Positions 44,141-52,419 of a stretch of DNA of 64,000 nucleotides are shown here, one piece after another. The notes beneath the pieces are model-generated. The model did no database searches. It was not told where the DNA came from and saw only the letters and a program-made list of their open reading frames with translations. Made by a program: the position numbers and the translations under genes. The DNA lies in the NCBI GenBank assembly GCA_020249775.1, contig JADCFA010000015.1:33385-97384 (forward strand). Direction: 5' to 3'. The DNA comes from Roseomonas sp. GTDB lineage: Bacteria > Pseudomonadota > Alphaproteobacteria > Acetobacterales > Acetobacteraceae. Numbering within the stretch: position 1 is the stretch's first letter; every line of letters begins with the position of its first letter.

Positions 44141-45817
44141 TTACTTATCGTCTTCCGCGTAAATATCGCGGTCCTTGGTTTCCGGCACGAAGAAGGTGCC
44201 GATCACCACCGTCATCAGCGCAATGACGATGGGGTACCATAGACCGTAATAGACATCCCCCGTCTGTGCGATCATGGCGAAGCTCGTTGCCGGCAGCAGC
44301 CCGCCGAACCAGCCATTGCCGATGTGATAGGGCAGCGACATGGAGGTATAGCGGATGCGCGTTGGGAATAGCTCCACCAGCGCCGCCGCGATTGGCCCAT
44401 AAACCATGGTGACATAAATCACGAGCAGCGTGAGCACGCCAATCAATACCGCCGGCTGTTCGCGAAAAATGTCGAAAGGCGAGGACATTTTCACGACCGA
44501 AGGGTTGGACGCCGCCGGATAGCCCGCCGCCGTCAGCGCTGCCGCCAAATCCCGTGCGAAGGTCGCGCTATTGGCTGGGAGTGGCTGCTGGCCCTGGATA
44601 TGCACGGTGGCGACCGTGCCGGCCGGGGCGTGTTCAACGGTGTAATTCACCGAAGCCCGCGCCAGCGCTGCCTTGGCGATATCACAAGGCTGGGTGAAGC
44701 GCGCCGTGCCGGTCGGGTTGAACTGGAAGGAACAGCCTGCGGGGTCGGTCACAACCCGCACCGCAATGGTCTGGTGCGCCTTGTGCAAATCAGGGTTGGC
44801 TTCCGCACTCAGCAGCTTGAACAGTGGGAAATAGGTAACTGCGGCGATCAGGCAGCCGCCCAGAATGATCGGCTTGCGGCCGATCCTGTCGGACAGCCAG
44901 CCAAACAGCACAAAGCCGCCAGAACCCAGCACCAGCGACCAGGCAATCAGCATATTGGTGGTGAAGCTATCCACCTTCAGCACCTGGCCCAGGAAGAACA
45001 GGGCGTAGAATTGCCCCGTATACCAAACCACTGCCTGACCGGCGACGAGGCCGAGCAGCGCAAACAGCGCTACCTTGGCATTCTTCCACTGAAAAAAGGC
45101 TTCGGAAATCGGCGCCTTGGAATGCTTGCCTTCCGCCTTCATCTTTTGGAAGGCCGGGCTTTCTTCCATCTGCAAGCGGATCCAGACGGAAATGCCAAGC
45201 AGCACGATCGAAAGCAGGAAGGGCACGCGCCAGCCCCAGGCCTTGAAGGCATCCGGGCCTACCGCAAGCTGCGTGAACAGAATCACGAGCAAAGACAGGA
45301 ACAGACCCGCGGTCGCGGTGATCTGAATGAAGCTGGTGTAGAAGCCGCGTCGGCCATGTGGCGCGTGTTCGGCCACATAGGTCGCTGCACCGCCATATTC
45401 GCCACCCAGAGCCAGGCCTTGCAGCAGGCGTAGAATGATGAGGACAACGGGTGCGATAATGCCGATCTGATCAGATGTGGGCAGGATACCGACCACGAAG
45501 GTGGAAGCGCCCATGATCAGGATGGTGATCAGGAAGGTATATTTGCGCCCGACCAGATCGCCGAGGCGGCCAAACACCAGCGCGCCGAAGGGGCGCACCA
45601 GGAAGCCTGCGGCAAAGGCGATCAGCGCAAAGATGTTGCGCGTGGTTTCCGGGTATTGGCTGAAGAAGTTGGCGCCGATAACGGCAGCCAGCGAGCCGTA
45701 AAGATAGAAATCATACCATTCGAAAACGGTCCCGAGGGAGGAGGCAAGGATGACCTTCCTTTCCTCACGGGTCATGGGCCGCGGCTCAGCCGCGCTGCCC
45801 GCTGTTGATGCACTCAT
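44141..45817 (-). CDS. MHS-family MFS transporter
   Basis: From the ATG at 45817 the protein is 558 residues with about twelve membrane segments. ASSLGTVFEWYDFYLYGSLA and GFLVRPFGALVFGRLGDLVG are the hallmark start of metabolite:H+ symporters (ProP, KgtP, ShiA group). LRLLQGLALGGEYGGAATYV is the fourth-helix motif, and LFGWLSDRIGRKPIILGG the repeat in the second half. About 110 extra residues (HKAHQTIAVRVV to SNPSVVKM) lie between helices in the second half and probably form a periplasmic loop. The substrate may be a carboxylate, given the neighbours, but this is a guess. Confidence 0.88.
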   Translation of the reverse strand: MSASTAGSAAEPRPMTREERKVILASSLGTVFEWYDFYLYGSLAAVIGANFFSQYPETTRNIFALIAFAAGFLVRPFGALVFGRLGDLVGRKYTFLITILIMGASTFVVGILPTSDQIGIIAPVVLIILRLLQGLALGGEYGGAATYVAEHAPHGRRGFYTSFIQITATAGLFLSLLVILFTQLAVGPDAFKAWGWRVPFLLSIVLLGISVWIRLQMEESPAFQKMKAEGKHSKAPISEAFFQWKNAKVALFALLGLVAGQAVVWYTGQFYALFFLGQVLKVDSFTTNMLIAWSLVLGSGGFVLFGWLSDRIGRKPIILGGCLIAAVTYFPLFKLLSAEANPDLHKAHQTIAVRVVTDPAGCSFQFNPTGTARFTQPCDIAKAALARASVNYTVEHAPAGTVATVHIQGQQPLPANSATFARDLAAALTAAGYPAASNPSVVKMSSPFDIFREQPAVLIGVLTLLVIYVTMVYGPIAAALVELFPTRIRYTSMSLPYHIGNGWFGGLLPATSFAMIAQTGDVYYGLWYPIVIALMTVVIGTFFVPETKDRDIYAEDDK

Positions 45818-46180
45818 TACCGACGCCTTCCTTCTCATCTTTCGTTGTCGGCGTGCCGCAGGCCTGGCCTGGGTCGCCGGTTGGCAGGACGCGCCTCCCA
45901 TCGCGGTTTTGGCGGCCGATGCGCGCGACGGTGCTGGCGCCATGCCACGAGGCAAGCGGTGAAGTGATGCGGGGGAACGGAGCGTTTCGCAACAAAAAAT
46001 TAAGCAAAAAGATATTTTTTACTGAAAATGTCTTGTGAATTACAGGAATTTCAGAAAAAAATATGAAAATTTGGTCATGAAATTCCAGCTCACGGATAAG
46101 TGAATTTTCCCAATGCGCGGGCGCGCTGCGGCAAGGCCGCCAATCATGGCGCCCGCCAAACCGCCTATGCTTTGCCTTTG
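45818..46180. other. Gene-free AT-rich upstream region of the transporter
   Basis: This 363-bp interval has no coding frame I can support. The part from 45990 to 46120 is strikingly AT-rich for this genome, with runs of A and T. It contains a 9-bp inverted repeat GGAATTTCA (46045-46053) and TGAAATTCC (46078-46086) separated by 24 bases. It probably holds the transporter promoter and a regulator site. Confidence 0.5.
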
Positions 46181-46801
46181 TCAGGTCGCGGTATCGCTTC
46201 CCGCGATGAGCCGCGCCGAAAGCCCCGCCGGGTCGAAGGCGCGCTCCATCTCCTGCTGGCAGGAGACCATGTGAAACCGAAGCGCACCGCGGATCGCCGG
46301 GCCTTCGCCTTTGCGCTGGTCCGGGTGGATCGGCAGGGTCGCGAAAAGCGGTGCCTCGGCCAGCAAAGGCAGGGTTCTGGCATCATGCGGCGCGGCCAAT
46401 TGCAGCCCGGCCAAATGGCCTGGCAGGGCTGTCAGGCTGGCTGCAAAGGCTTCCTGCTCCTCAGCGGGCGGGGCTTCCTGCGCCATGAAATCTGCGTGCA
46501 GTGCGACCAATTGCTCCAGCAAAAATGCCTCCCGGCCAGGGCAGAAGGGGCGCAACCAAGCCTCGGCCAGGGCGACGACATCGCTTTGCGCCGCAAGGAA
46601 GACCTGCCAGCGGCAATGGTTAAGCGCAGCCTGGAAATCGGCATTGCCGAAGAAAGCTTTCTCATTTCGCCCGATCTTGACCCGGCAGTAATCCAGCACG
46701 GTCTTTTGCGCCACAAAGGCGCCCTGGCGGTGCAGAAAATCCCCAAACTCCCGGGGCTCCTGAGAAGGGAGGCTGCCCAGCAGGCGGCGGAGAAAGCGCA
46801 T
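46181..46801 (-). CDS. Conserved protein of unknown function
   Basis: I do not recognise this 206-residue protein. It begins MRFLRRLLGSLPSQEPREF and has FLHRQGAFVAQKTVLDYCRV near residue 22, then KIGRNEKAFFGNADFQAALN and WQVFLAAQSDVVALAEAWLR. It looks soluble and mostly helical, with no signal peptide or membrane segment. The regular codon pattern, a compact globular composition and an in-frame ATG near the divergent symporter operon support a real gene. An antisense open frame (46100-46978) spans it but reads as low-complexity arginine/glutamine-rich protein. Confidence 0.65.
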   Translation of the reverse strand: MRFLRRLLGSLPSQEPREFGDFLHRQGAFVAQKTVLDYCRVKIGRNEKAFFGNADFQAALNHCRWQVFLAAQSDVVALAEAWLRPFCPGREAFLLEQLVALHADFMAQEAPPAEEQEAFAASLTALPGHLAGLQLAAPHDARTLPLLAEAPLFATLPIHPDQRKGEGPAIRGALRFHMVSCQQEMERAFDPAGLSARLIAGSDTAT

Positions 46802-46964
46802 CGGGGGGCATTCCCTTCAAAAACCTTGTTGCAGCTACATTACCACCGTGTTATCGCCGACGCTGAAACGGGCTGTCAAATGCCCGGATCGGGCTGCGTC
46901 GAGTCGTGGCTAGGGCAGGTCAAACAGGTCCCCCAACGGGGTGACCATCGGAGGAGGCAAGTTT

Positions 46965-47270
46965 ATGCCATTGGTTGAATCTGGGGGTGCGCCGTCAAAT
47001 ACGGAAGCCCCTGCGGTGGATCCGGCCACCGCAAAGGCCTATTGGATCAAGACGTCCAATCTCATGTGGATTGTGCTGGCAATCTGGTTCGTGGCTGGTT
47101 TTGGCATCCATCTGATCGCGCGGGCCATTAATCCGATCCATATTCTGGGCTTTCCGATGGGCTTTTACATGGCCGCGCAGGGCAGTCTGATCGTCTTCGT
47201 CGTTGCACTCTTCTGGTTCGCCAAGCGCCAGAATGAGATCGACGAAGAGCACGGCGTGCAGGAGGATTGA
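46965..47270 (+). CDS. DUF4212 small symporter subunit
   Basis: From the ATG at 46965 (GGAGGAGG seven bases upstream) the protein has 101 residues. It has two hydrophobic helices (NLMWIVLAIWFVAGFGIHLI and GFYMAAQGSLIVFVVALFWF). The DUF4212 signature is visible in the middle (LGFPMGFYMAAQGS) and at the end, where FAKRQNEIDEEHG is typical. Such proteins are encoded immediately before a VC_2705-type sodium:solute symporter and are thought to be an auxiliary subunit. The symporter follows after 4 bp. Confidence 0.9.
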   Translation: MPLVESGGAPSNTEAPAVDPATAKAYWIKTSNLMWIVLAIWFVAGFGIHLIARAINPIHILGFPMGFYMAAQGSLIVFVVALFWFAKRQNEIDEEHGVQED

Positions 47271-47274
47271 TCCC

Positions 47275-49326
47275 ATGAGCGGCGCTGCCAAGGAAAAAGA
47301 CCCCTTTATCGCCTCGCTCGGCAAGATTTATGCCGGCTATACGGGCGGTTTCGCGGCCTTCGTGATCCTGATCGCCATTCTTGAACAGATGGGCGTGCCG
47401 GATCGTATTCTGGGCTATCTTTTCGTCGGCCTGACCATTGGCGTCTATGCTTATATCGGCATTATCAGCCGCACCCAGGCGGTCGCTGAGTATTACGTCG
47501 CCGGGCGGCGCGTGCCTGCGCTTTATAATGGTATGGCAACCGGTTCTGACTGGATGTCGGCCGCAAGCTTCATCGGCATGGCGGGCAGCCTTTACGCCCT
47601 TGGCTATGGTGGCCTTGCCTTTATCCTGGGCTGGACCGGCGGTTACATGCTGGTGGCCATTCTGCTGGCGCCGTATCTGCGTAAATTTGGCCAATACACC
47701 GTGCCGGACTTCCTGGGCGCGCGCTTCGGTGGCAATGCGGCCCGCCTGATTGGCGTCATTGTCCTGATCACCGCGTCCTTCGTTTATGTCGTGGCGCAGA
47801 TCGTGGGCGTTGGCATCATCACGCAGCGCTTCCTGGATGTGTCCTTCGGCGTCGCGGTGTTTGTGGGCCTGGCAGGCATTCTGGTCTGCTCGATGCTGGG
47901 CGGCATGCGCGCCGTGACCTGGACTCAGGTGGCGCAATATATCGTGCTGATCATCGCCTATCTGATCCCGGCCTTCCTGATGTCGGCCAAGATCACCGGC
48001 GTGCCGCTGCCCCAGATCATGTATGGCTTCGCTTTGGAACGGATCGAGGGCCTGGAAAATGGCTTCCGCGCTGCGGGCATGACCCCGCCGCCCGGCGTGA
48101 CCGGCTGGCATACCGCGCCCTTCATCGGGGCGAATGGGCAGTTCAACATCCAGTCTGCGGTGAATTTCTTCGCTCTGGTTTTCTGCCTTATGGTCGGCAC
48201 GGCGGCGCTGCCGCATATCCTGATGCGCTACTTCACGACGCCGTCGGTGCGTGAAGCGCGTCAATCCGTGGCCTGGTCGCTGTTCTTCATTTTCCTCCTG
48301 TATTTCACGGCACCGGCCTATGCGGCTTTCGCCAAGGTGGAAATCTACCAGAACATCATCGGCCAGCCGATCGCGAGCCTGCCGGATTGGATCAAGAACT
48401 GGCAGATCATGTCGCCCTATGGGGTGCCGTGGATCAACATCGTGGACGTCAACCGAGACGGCATCCTGCAATGGAATGAATTCCGCATCCATGCGGATGT
48501 GGTGGTGCTTGCCACGCCGGAAATCGCAGGCCTGCCTTATGTGATCGCGGGTCTGGTGGCCGCGGGTGGTCTGGCAGCGGCGCTGTCCACCGCCGATGGT
48601 CTGCTCCTCGCGCTTGCCAATGCGCTGTCGCATGACGTCTATTACAAGATGATTGACCGCAACGCGCCGACCGCGCGCCGGCTGATCATTTCACGCGTGC
48701 TGCTGCTGATTGTGGCGCTGGCTGCGGCTTGGGTCGCGGGGAATGCCGGGGCGGATATTTTGTTCCTGGTTGCCTGGGCCTTCTCCATCGCTGCTGCCGG
48801 CCTATTCGCGGCTCTGGTGATGGGGGTTTGGTATAAGAAAACCACCAATACCGCGGCCTGCGTTGGGATGGCTGTGGGTTACGTGCTGACCTTCGGCTAT
48901 CTGATCCATTCGGAATGGTTCGGGTTGGACTTCGTCCAGCTTTTCGGATCGAAGGATGCGATTATTGCCGCGGCACGGCAGGTTGGCACCATCAACCAGA
49001 GCTTTACCTCGGCTGAATTGCGTGCAGAAGCGGCGGCAATCCTCGCTAATACCGCGGCGGTGAAGGATGGGGCATTAGCTTGGTTCGGCAGCATCATCGG
49101 TATCCCGACGGATACTGTTGTGCTGCGCAACCGCGTGGTGGGGCGCCTTTGGGGGATCAACAATATCTCCGGCGGGATCATCGGCGTGCCGGTATCCTTC
49201 CTCACCATCTGGCTGGTGTCCAAATTCACCGAGGCACCCAGCCAGGCGATGCAGGATTTCATTGACGATATCCGCATCCCGAAGGGTGGCGTGCGTCTCG
49301 CTGACAAGCGCGAGGCGGTGGAGTAA
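47275..49326 (+). CDS. Sodium:solute symporter (VC_2705-like), with EF-hand loop
   Basis: The 683-residue protein starts at the ATG at 47275 with GGAGG upstream. It has about thirteen membrane helices and the family blocks AEYYVAGRRVPALYNGMATG and SDWMSAASFIGMAG. GGLAAALSTADGLLLALANA is the sodium-site helix with its serine/threonine pair. This is the long-form SSS subfamily paired with DUF4212, often located beside acyl-CoA synthetases and thought to import acetate, propionate or related acids. An extramembranous loop carries a canonical EF-hand 12-mer (residues 391-402, DVNRDGILQWNE), suggesting calcium binding. Three small membrane-protein genes follow on the same strand. Confidence 0.9.
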   Translation: MSGAAKEKDPFIASLGKIYAGYTGGFAAFVILIAILEQMGVPDRILGYLFVGLTIGVYAYIGIISRTQAVAEYYVAGRRVPALYNGMATGSDWMSAASFIGMAGSLYALGYGGLAFILGWTGGYMLVAILLAPYLRKFGQYTVPDFLGARFGGNAARLIGVIVLITASFVYVVAQIVGVGIITQRFLDVSFGVAVFVGLAGILVCSMLGGMRAVTWTQVAQYIVLIIAYLIPAFLMSAKITGVPLPQIMYGFALERIEGLENGFRAAGMTPPPGVTGWHTAPFIGANGQFNIQSAVNFFALVFCLMVGTAALPHILMRYFTTPSVREARQSVAWSLFFIFLLYFTAPAYAAFAKVEIYQNIIGQPIASLPDWIKNWQIMSPYGVPWINIVDVNRDGILQWNEFRIHADVVVLATPEIAGLPYVIAGLVAAGGLAAALSTADGLLLALANALSHDVYYKMIDRNAPTARRLIISRVLLLIVALAAAWVAGNAGADILFLVAWAFSIAAAGLFAALVMGVWYKKTTNTAACVGMAVGYVLTFGYLIHSEWFGLDFVQLFGSKDAIIAAARQVGTINQSFTSAELRAEAAAILANTAAVKDGALAWFGSIIGIPTDTVVLRNRVVGRLWGINNISGGIIGVPVSFLTIWLVSKFTEAPSQAMQDFIDDIRIPKGGVRLADKREAVE

Positions 49327-49355
49327 CAAAACTCCGCCTCGGCGGAGAAAGGATC

Positions 49356-49383
49356 GGGGCGGTTGCGGAAACGCAGCCGCCCC
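49356..49383 (+). terminator. Hairpin after the symporter gene
   Basis: A 12-bp stem with one G-T pair (GGGGCGGTTGCG / CGCAGCCGCCCC) and a GAAA tetraloop is followed by ATCATTT. The very stable stem lies 30 bp past the stop and probably ends the DUF4212-symporter transcript. Confidence 0.6.
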
Positions 49384-49420
49384 ATCATTTAGCGCCTGAT
49401 CCGCGAAGCCTGCAGGCCAG

Positions 49421-49465
49421 AGCGTTTTCAAGCCAAGTGGAAACCCTTCGCGGCTCGGAAAACGC
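49421..49465. repeat. Dispersed hairpin repeat, copy 3
   Basis: Outer arms GCGTTTTC/GAAAACGC enclose AGCCAAGTGG and GGCT; the inner stem is weaker than in other copies (AGCC/GGCT). It lies downstream of the symporter gene. Confidence 0.72.
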
Positions 49466-49549
49466 GGAAAACCAGAACTAGAACGGTGAATCAGTCGCTC
49501 AAAAATGGTATGGCGTGATCCGTCAAAACGGATCGCGCTATAAGGCCCC

Positions 49550-49870
49550 ATGGAAAGCAATTTCATCCTTGGCTATCTGCCCTTCTGGGTGGTGACCTAT
49601 TTCCTGGCACTCACCGGCTGGGGCTGCATCGGGCGTTTCATGATGCAATTTTTCATGACGCCTGCGAATAGCAATTACATCTGGCGCGGCTTTCAGATGC
49701 TTACCGGCTGGGCGGTCTGGACCGCGGAACGCCTGGTGCCTTCCTATGTCTCGCCGCCTTTCCTGCCTTTGGTCGCGGCTTTTTGGCTTTTCGCGCTGCG
49801 GATGATCTTCGGCCTATTGATGGTGGGTTTCGGCTTTGCGCCGCGCATCAGCCCACCAGGGGCGGGGTAG
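49550..49870 (+). CDS. Small membrane protein of unknown function
   Basis: This 106-residue protein starts MESNFILGYLPFWVVTYFLA and has two to three hydrophobic helices. The block GWGCIGRFMMQFFMTPANSN resembles nothing I can name, but the tryptophan-rich, positive-inside pattern is that of a real membrane protein. It ends five bases before the next small gene, and both lie downstream of the symporter on the same strand. A role with the transporter is possible but only by position. Confidence 0.7.
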   Translation: MESNFILGYLPFWVVTYFLALTGWGCIGRFMMQFFMTPANSNYIWRGFQMLTGWAVWTAERLVPSYVSPPFLPLVAAFWLFALRMIFGLLMVGFGFAPRISPPGAG

Positions 49871-49875
49871 CCGCC

Positions 49876-50166
49876 ATGACACCGCAAAACCTTTTCGTGG
49901 CGACCGTCGCGACCTGCCTGCTGAATGGCATGATCAGCCCAACCTTGCCCGTGGTCTGGCACCTTTACCCCGTTTGGCTGCCGGAGCTTTTCCCGCCAAC
50001 CAAGGAGGTTGTCTATTACGGTGCCTCGCTCATTGTCTCGACCGCGACGCTGTTGCTGGCTGCGGTGCCGGCGGCGATTTCCGAGCGGCTGGGCCTCAGC
50101 CTCGAAAGGGCGATGATGGTCTGGTTCGGTTCGGCGCTTTTGCTGGTGCTGCTGGGCTTGGGCTGA
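49876..50166 (+). CDS. Small membrane protein of unknown function
   Basis: From the ATG at 49876 the protein has 96 residues: MTPQNLFVATVATCLLNGMI, a central VVYYGASLIVSTATLLLAAV helix, and a final helix in MMVWFGSALLLVLLGLG. Three helices are likely. The start I chose gives tight packing with the previous gene (5-bp gap); the longer frame upstream overlaps it. I do not recognise a family. It probably belongs to the same transcript as its neighbours. Confidence 0.68.
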   Translation: MTPQNLFVATVATCLLNGMISPTLPVVWHLYPVWLPELFPPTKEVVYYGASLIVSTATLLLAAVPAAISERLGLSLERAMMVWFGSALLLVLLGLG

Positions 50167-50251
50167 ACGCGCTTTCCGTAAAGGCCTGTTTTCCCGTGCG
50201 CCCATTTGGGTTTAGGCTTTGGCCGATGGGGCCCGAATTTCCTCGGTGCCC

Positions 50252-50635
50252 ATGCGTGAGGGCGCTGGCTTGGAACGGCTTGAGGCAATGGCGGATCTGG
50301 TCATCCGGCGCGCGGTCGGCTTTGCGAGCCTGGCTATCGTTCTGGTTTTCCTTTCGCTTTCCTTCCAATGGGCGCTCGCGCTGCGGTCCGGTGCCATGCT
50401 GGTGACCCTGCTTTGGCTGATTGTGCTGCTGAAGCTCGTCTATGTGCCAAGCCAGGATATGCGCCATAGCGAGATTTGGCTGATGGTGGCGGAGCGCCAT
50501 TCCCCGGATGCGCTGCCCATGCAGACGGCGATGCGCACGGCCTTCGCGAATAGGCTCCGCTGGCATGCAGATAGGATCGGCGCCCTGGCGCTGACGCTAT
50601 GGGCGTTTTACGTGCTGGTGAGCATCGTGACCTGA
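50252..50635 (+). CDS. Small membrane protein of unknown function
   Basis: Starting at the ATG at 50252 the protein has 127 residues; a TTG at 50219 would add eleven. A soluble N-terminus is followed by two close hydrophobic segments (VGFASLAIVLVFLSLSFQWA and MLVTLLWLIVLLKLVYV), a cytoplasmic stretch (DMRHSEIWLMVAERHSPD), and a last helix at the end. It is not recognised. It is convergent with the Bug gene, and the gap to that gene is 12 bp. Confidence 0.62.
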   Translation: MREGAGLERLEAMADLVIRRAVGFASLAIVLVFLSLSFQWALALRSGAMLVTLLWLIVLLKLVYVPSQDMRHSEIWLMVAERHSPDALPMQTAMRTAFANRLRWHADRIGALALTLWAFYVLVSIVT

Positions 50636-50647
50636 AGGCCGGCGCGC

Positions 50648-51619
50648 CTATTCCACCTTGATCCCGGTTGCCGCCACCACGCGCTGCCATTGCGGCACAT
50701 CGGTTTCCAACAACGCTGCCAATTCAGCGGGACCGGTCAGCAAGGGCGTGGTGCCGGCGGCCGCAAAGCGCGCGCGCACATCGGGCAGGTCACGAATGCT
50801 GCCCAAGGTCTCCGCCATGCGGGCGATGATGGTGGGCGGCGTCGCGCGCGGGGCGGCGATGGCATACCAATTCAGCGCGACATAACCTGGCACGGTTTCG
50901 TTGATGGCGGGCGTATCGGGCAGCGCGGGCAGGCGCTTTGGCCCCGCCACACCCAAAAGCCGCGCGCGGCCGCCCTGCACATGCGGCAGGGTTTCCACCG
51001 TACTTGCAAAAACCATGTCTATTTCGCCGGCATAGAGCGCGGTCATGGCCGGCGCCGCGCCGCGATAGGACACATGCGTGAGATCGAGATTGGCGGCCAG
51101 CGCAAAAAGCGCCCCCGAAAGATGGTTGGAAGACCCAACCCCGCCGCTGCCGTAAGTGAGCCGCCCAGGCGCGGCGCGGGCGGCATGCACCACATCCTGC
51201 ACATTTTGATACGGCGATGCGGCGCGCACCACCATGGCAGTTGGAATATCGGCAACCAGGCTCACGGGCGCCAAGGCTATGCGCGGATCAAGCCCGCGAT
51301 TGGGGTAAAGTGCCGGCACGCTCGCGAGTGATGCGCTGGTCAGTACAAAGGCCGTGCCGTCGGGTGGCGATTGCACGACGGTATGAATGCCAATGCTGCC
51401 GCCCGCGCCGGGGCGATTTTCGATGATGAAGGGCTGCCCCAGCCTTTCCTTCAAATGCTCGGCTAATAAGCGGCCCACCAGGTCAATCGGCCCACCCGCG
51501 CCAAAGGGAATGATGATCCGCACTGGCCGATCCGGCCAGGCAGGCTGCGCGGCAGCGCGGGCGATGAAGGGCAGGGCAAGCGCTGAACCCAGCAGCAACC
51601 GGCGAGAGGCATTCTTCAT
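50648..51619 (-). CDS. Bug-family tripartite tricarboxylate transporter substrate-binding protein
   Basis: The 323-residue protein has the signal peptide MKNASRRLLLGSALALPFIA, then WPDRPVRIIIPFGAGGPIDL, ENRPGAGGSIGIHTVVQ, LTYGSGGVGSSNHLSGALFA and HVSYRGAAPAMTALYAGEID, covering the conserved Bug blocks in order. It is the third such orphan in the window and differs enough from the other two to have its own ligand. A GNAT acetyltransferase gene lies 63 bp upstream on the same strand. Confidence 0.92.
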   Translation of the reverse strand: MKNASRRLLLGSALALPFIARAAAQPAWPDRPVRIIIPFGAGGPIDLVGRLLAEHLKERLGQPFIIENRPGAGGSIGIHTVVQSPPDGTAFVLTSASLASVPALYPNRGLDPRIALAPVSLVADIPTAMVVRAASPYQNVQDVVHAARAAPGRLTYGSGGVGSSNHLSGALFALAANLDLTHVSYRGAAPAMTALYAGEIDMVFASTVETLPHVQGGRARLLGVAGPKRLPALPDTPAINETVPGYVALNWYAIAAPRATPPTIIARMAETLGSIRDLPDVRARFAAAGTTPLLTGPAELAALLETDVPQWQRVVAATGIKVE

Positions 51620-51682
51620 GGCGGTTAATCCTTCACCGGCATTAAAGGCGGAAGCTTGGCGCTTGGGAATAAGGGGGCGCGA

Positions 51683-52252
51683 TCAGATGCGCGGCAAATG
51701 CGGCGGAATGCGCATGCCAAGGGAAAGCGGCACGGGCCAGGCTTCTTCAATGACGCGCAGCTTCCTGAAGCCGGCAGCCAGATAGCCAGGCAGCGCGCGC
51801 GGGTGATCCGCATTGCAGGTATTCACCGTCACCGCCGGCAGCCCGATATGCCAGGCAGCATCCACCGCATGGCGCAGAAAGGCAGCGCCAAGCCCGGTGC
51901 CGATGGCCCAGGGCATCAGCCCGAAATAGGAAAGATTCGCGGTCTGGCCCGCGCGGTAGTCCAGCTCATAAAAACCGGCCGGTTCACCATCACGCATCAG
52001 CACATGCACGCTGACCGAGGGATGGCCGAGCAAGCCCGCCAATTCGGCATCGGTCGCAATGCGCCGCATCCACCAGAGCCAGGGCGCGCCCACCGTATCA
52101 TATAGGTAGCGATAGAAGGGCACGGAGCAATGCAGCACCCTTTCCACCCGCGCATCGCTGGGCAAAGGCGGGGCGGGGCTGGCTGGCGGCGTATCCATGC
52201 GCAGGAACGTCACCTGCACCTTCAAGCGCTCAACGGGTTCGGAAGGCACCAT
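51683..52252 (-). CDS. GNAT-family N-acetyltransferase
   Basis: Taking the ATG at 52252 the protein has 189 residues; a GTG at 52264 adds four. SVSVHVLMRDGEPAGFYELD and the acetyl-CoA-binding motif A, here FGLMPWAIGTGLGAAFLRHA, are typical of GNATs (Q/R-x-x-G-x-G/A pattern). TCNADHPRALPGYLAAGFRK is the C-terminal motif B. The substrate is unknown. A hairpin repeat lies just upstream (52268-52313), inside what must be its promoter region. Confidence 0.82.
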   Translation of the reverse strand: MVPSEPVERLKVQVTFLRMDTPPASPAPPLPSDARVERVLHCSVPFYRYLYDTVGAPWLWWMRRIATDAELAGLLGHPSVSVHVLMRDGEPAGFYELDYRAGQTANLSYFGLMPWAIGTGLGAAFLRHAVDAAWHIGLPAVTVNTCNADHPRALPGYLAAGFRKLRVIEEAWPVPLSLGMRIPPHLPRI

Positions 52253-52267
52253 AGGATTGGTCACTAG

Positions 52268-52313
52268 CGCATTTTCAAGCCAAGTGGAATCACTTGGCGG
52301 CTCGGGAAATGCG
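52268..52313. repeat. Dispersed hairpin repeat, copy 4
   Basis: An 8-bp inner stem GCCAAGTG/CACTTGGC with loop GAAT sits inside outer CGCATTT/AAATGCG arms. It begins 4 bp from the possible GTG start of the GNAT gene. Confidence 0.8.
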
Positions 52314-52419
52314 ATCAGACAAAAGTTTAAAGTGACGCCCGTGAACGCGTGTGATCAGAATCCGCGCTAGGCATGGCTAAGTTTGAAATCATGTTATTTC
52401 TTCGTATGCATTAACGACC

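Noticed and set aside
46100..46978. 292-codon plus-strand frame over the unknown protein at 46181-46801
   Set aside because: It has low-complexity Arg/Gln/Ala-rich composition and overlaps the DUF4212 start; the minus-strand frame has better amino-acid composition and spacing.
47128..48633. 501-codon minus-strand open frame opposite the symporter gene
   Set aside because: Its composition (runs of His, Arg, Gln, Asp) is an antisense artefact; the symporter on the plus strand is unmistakable.
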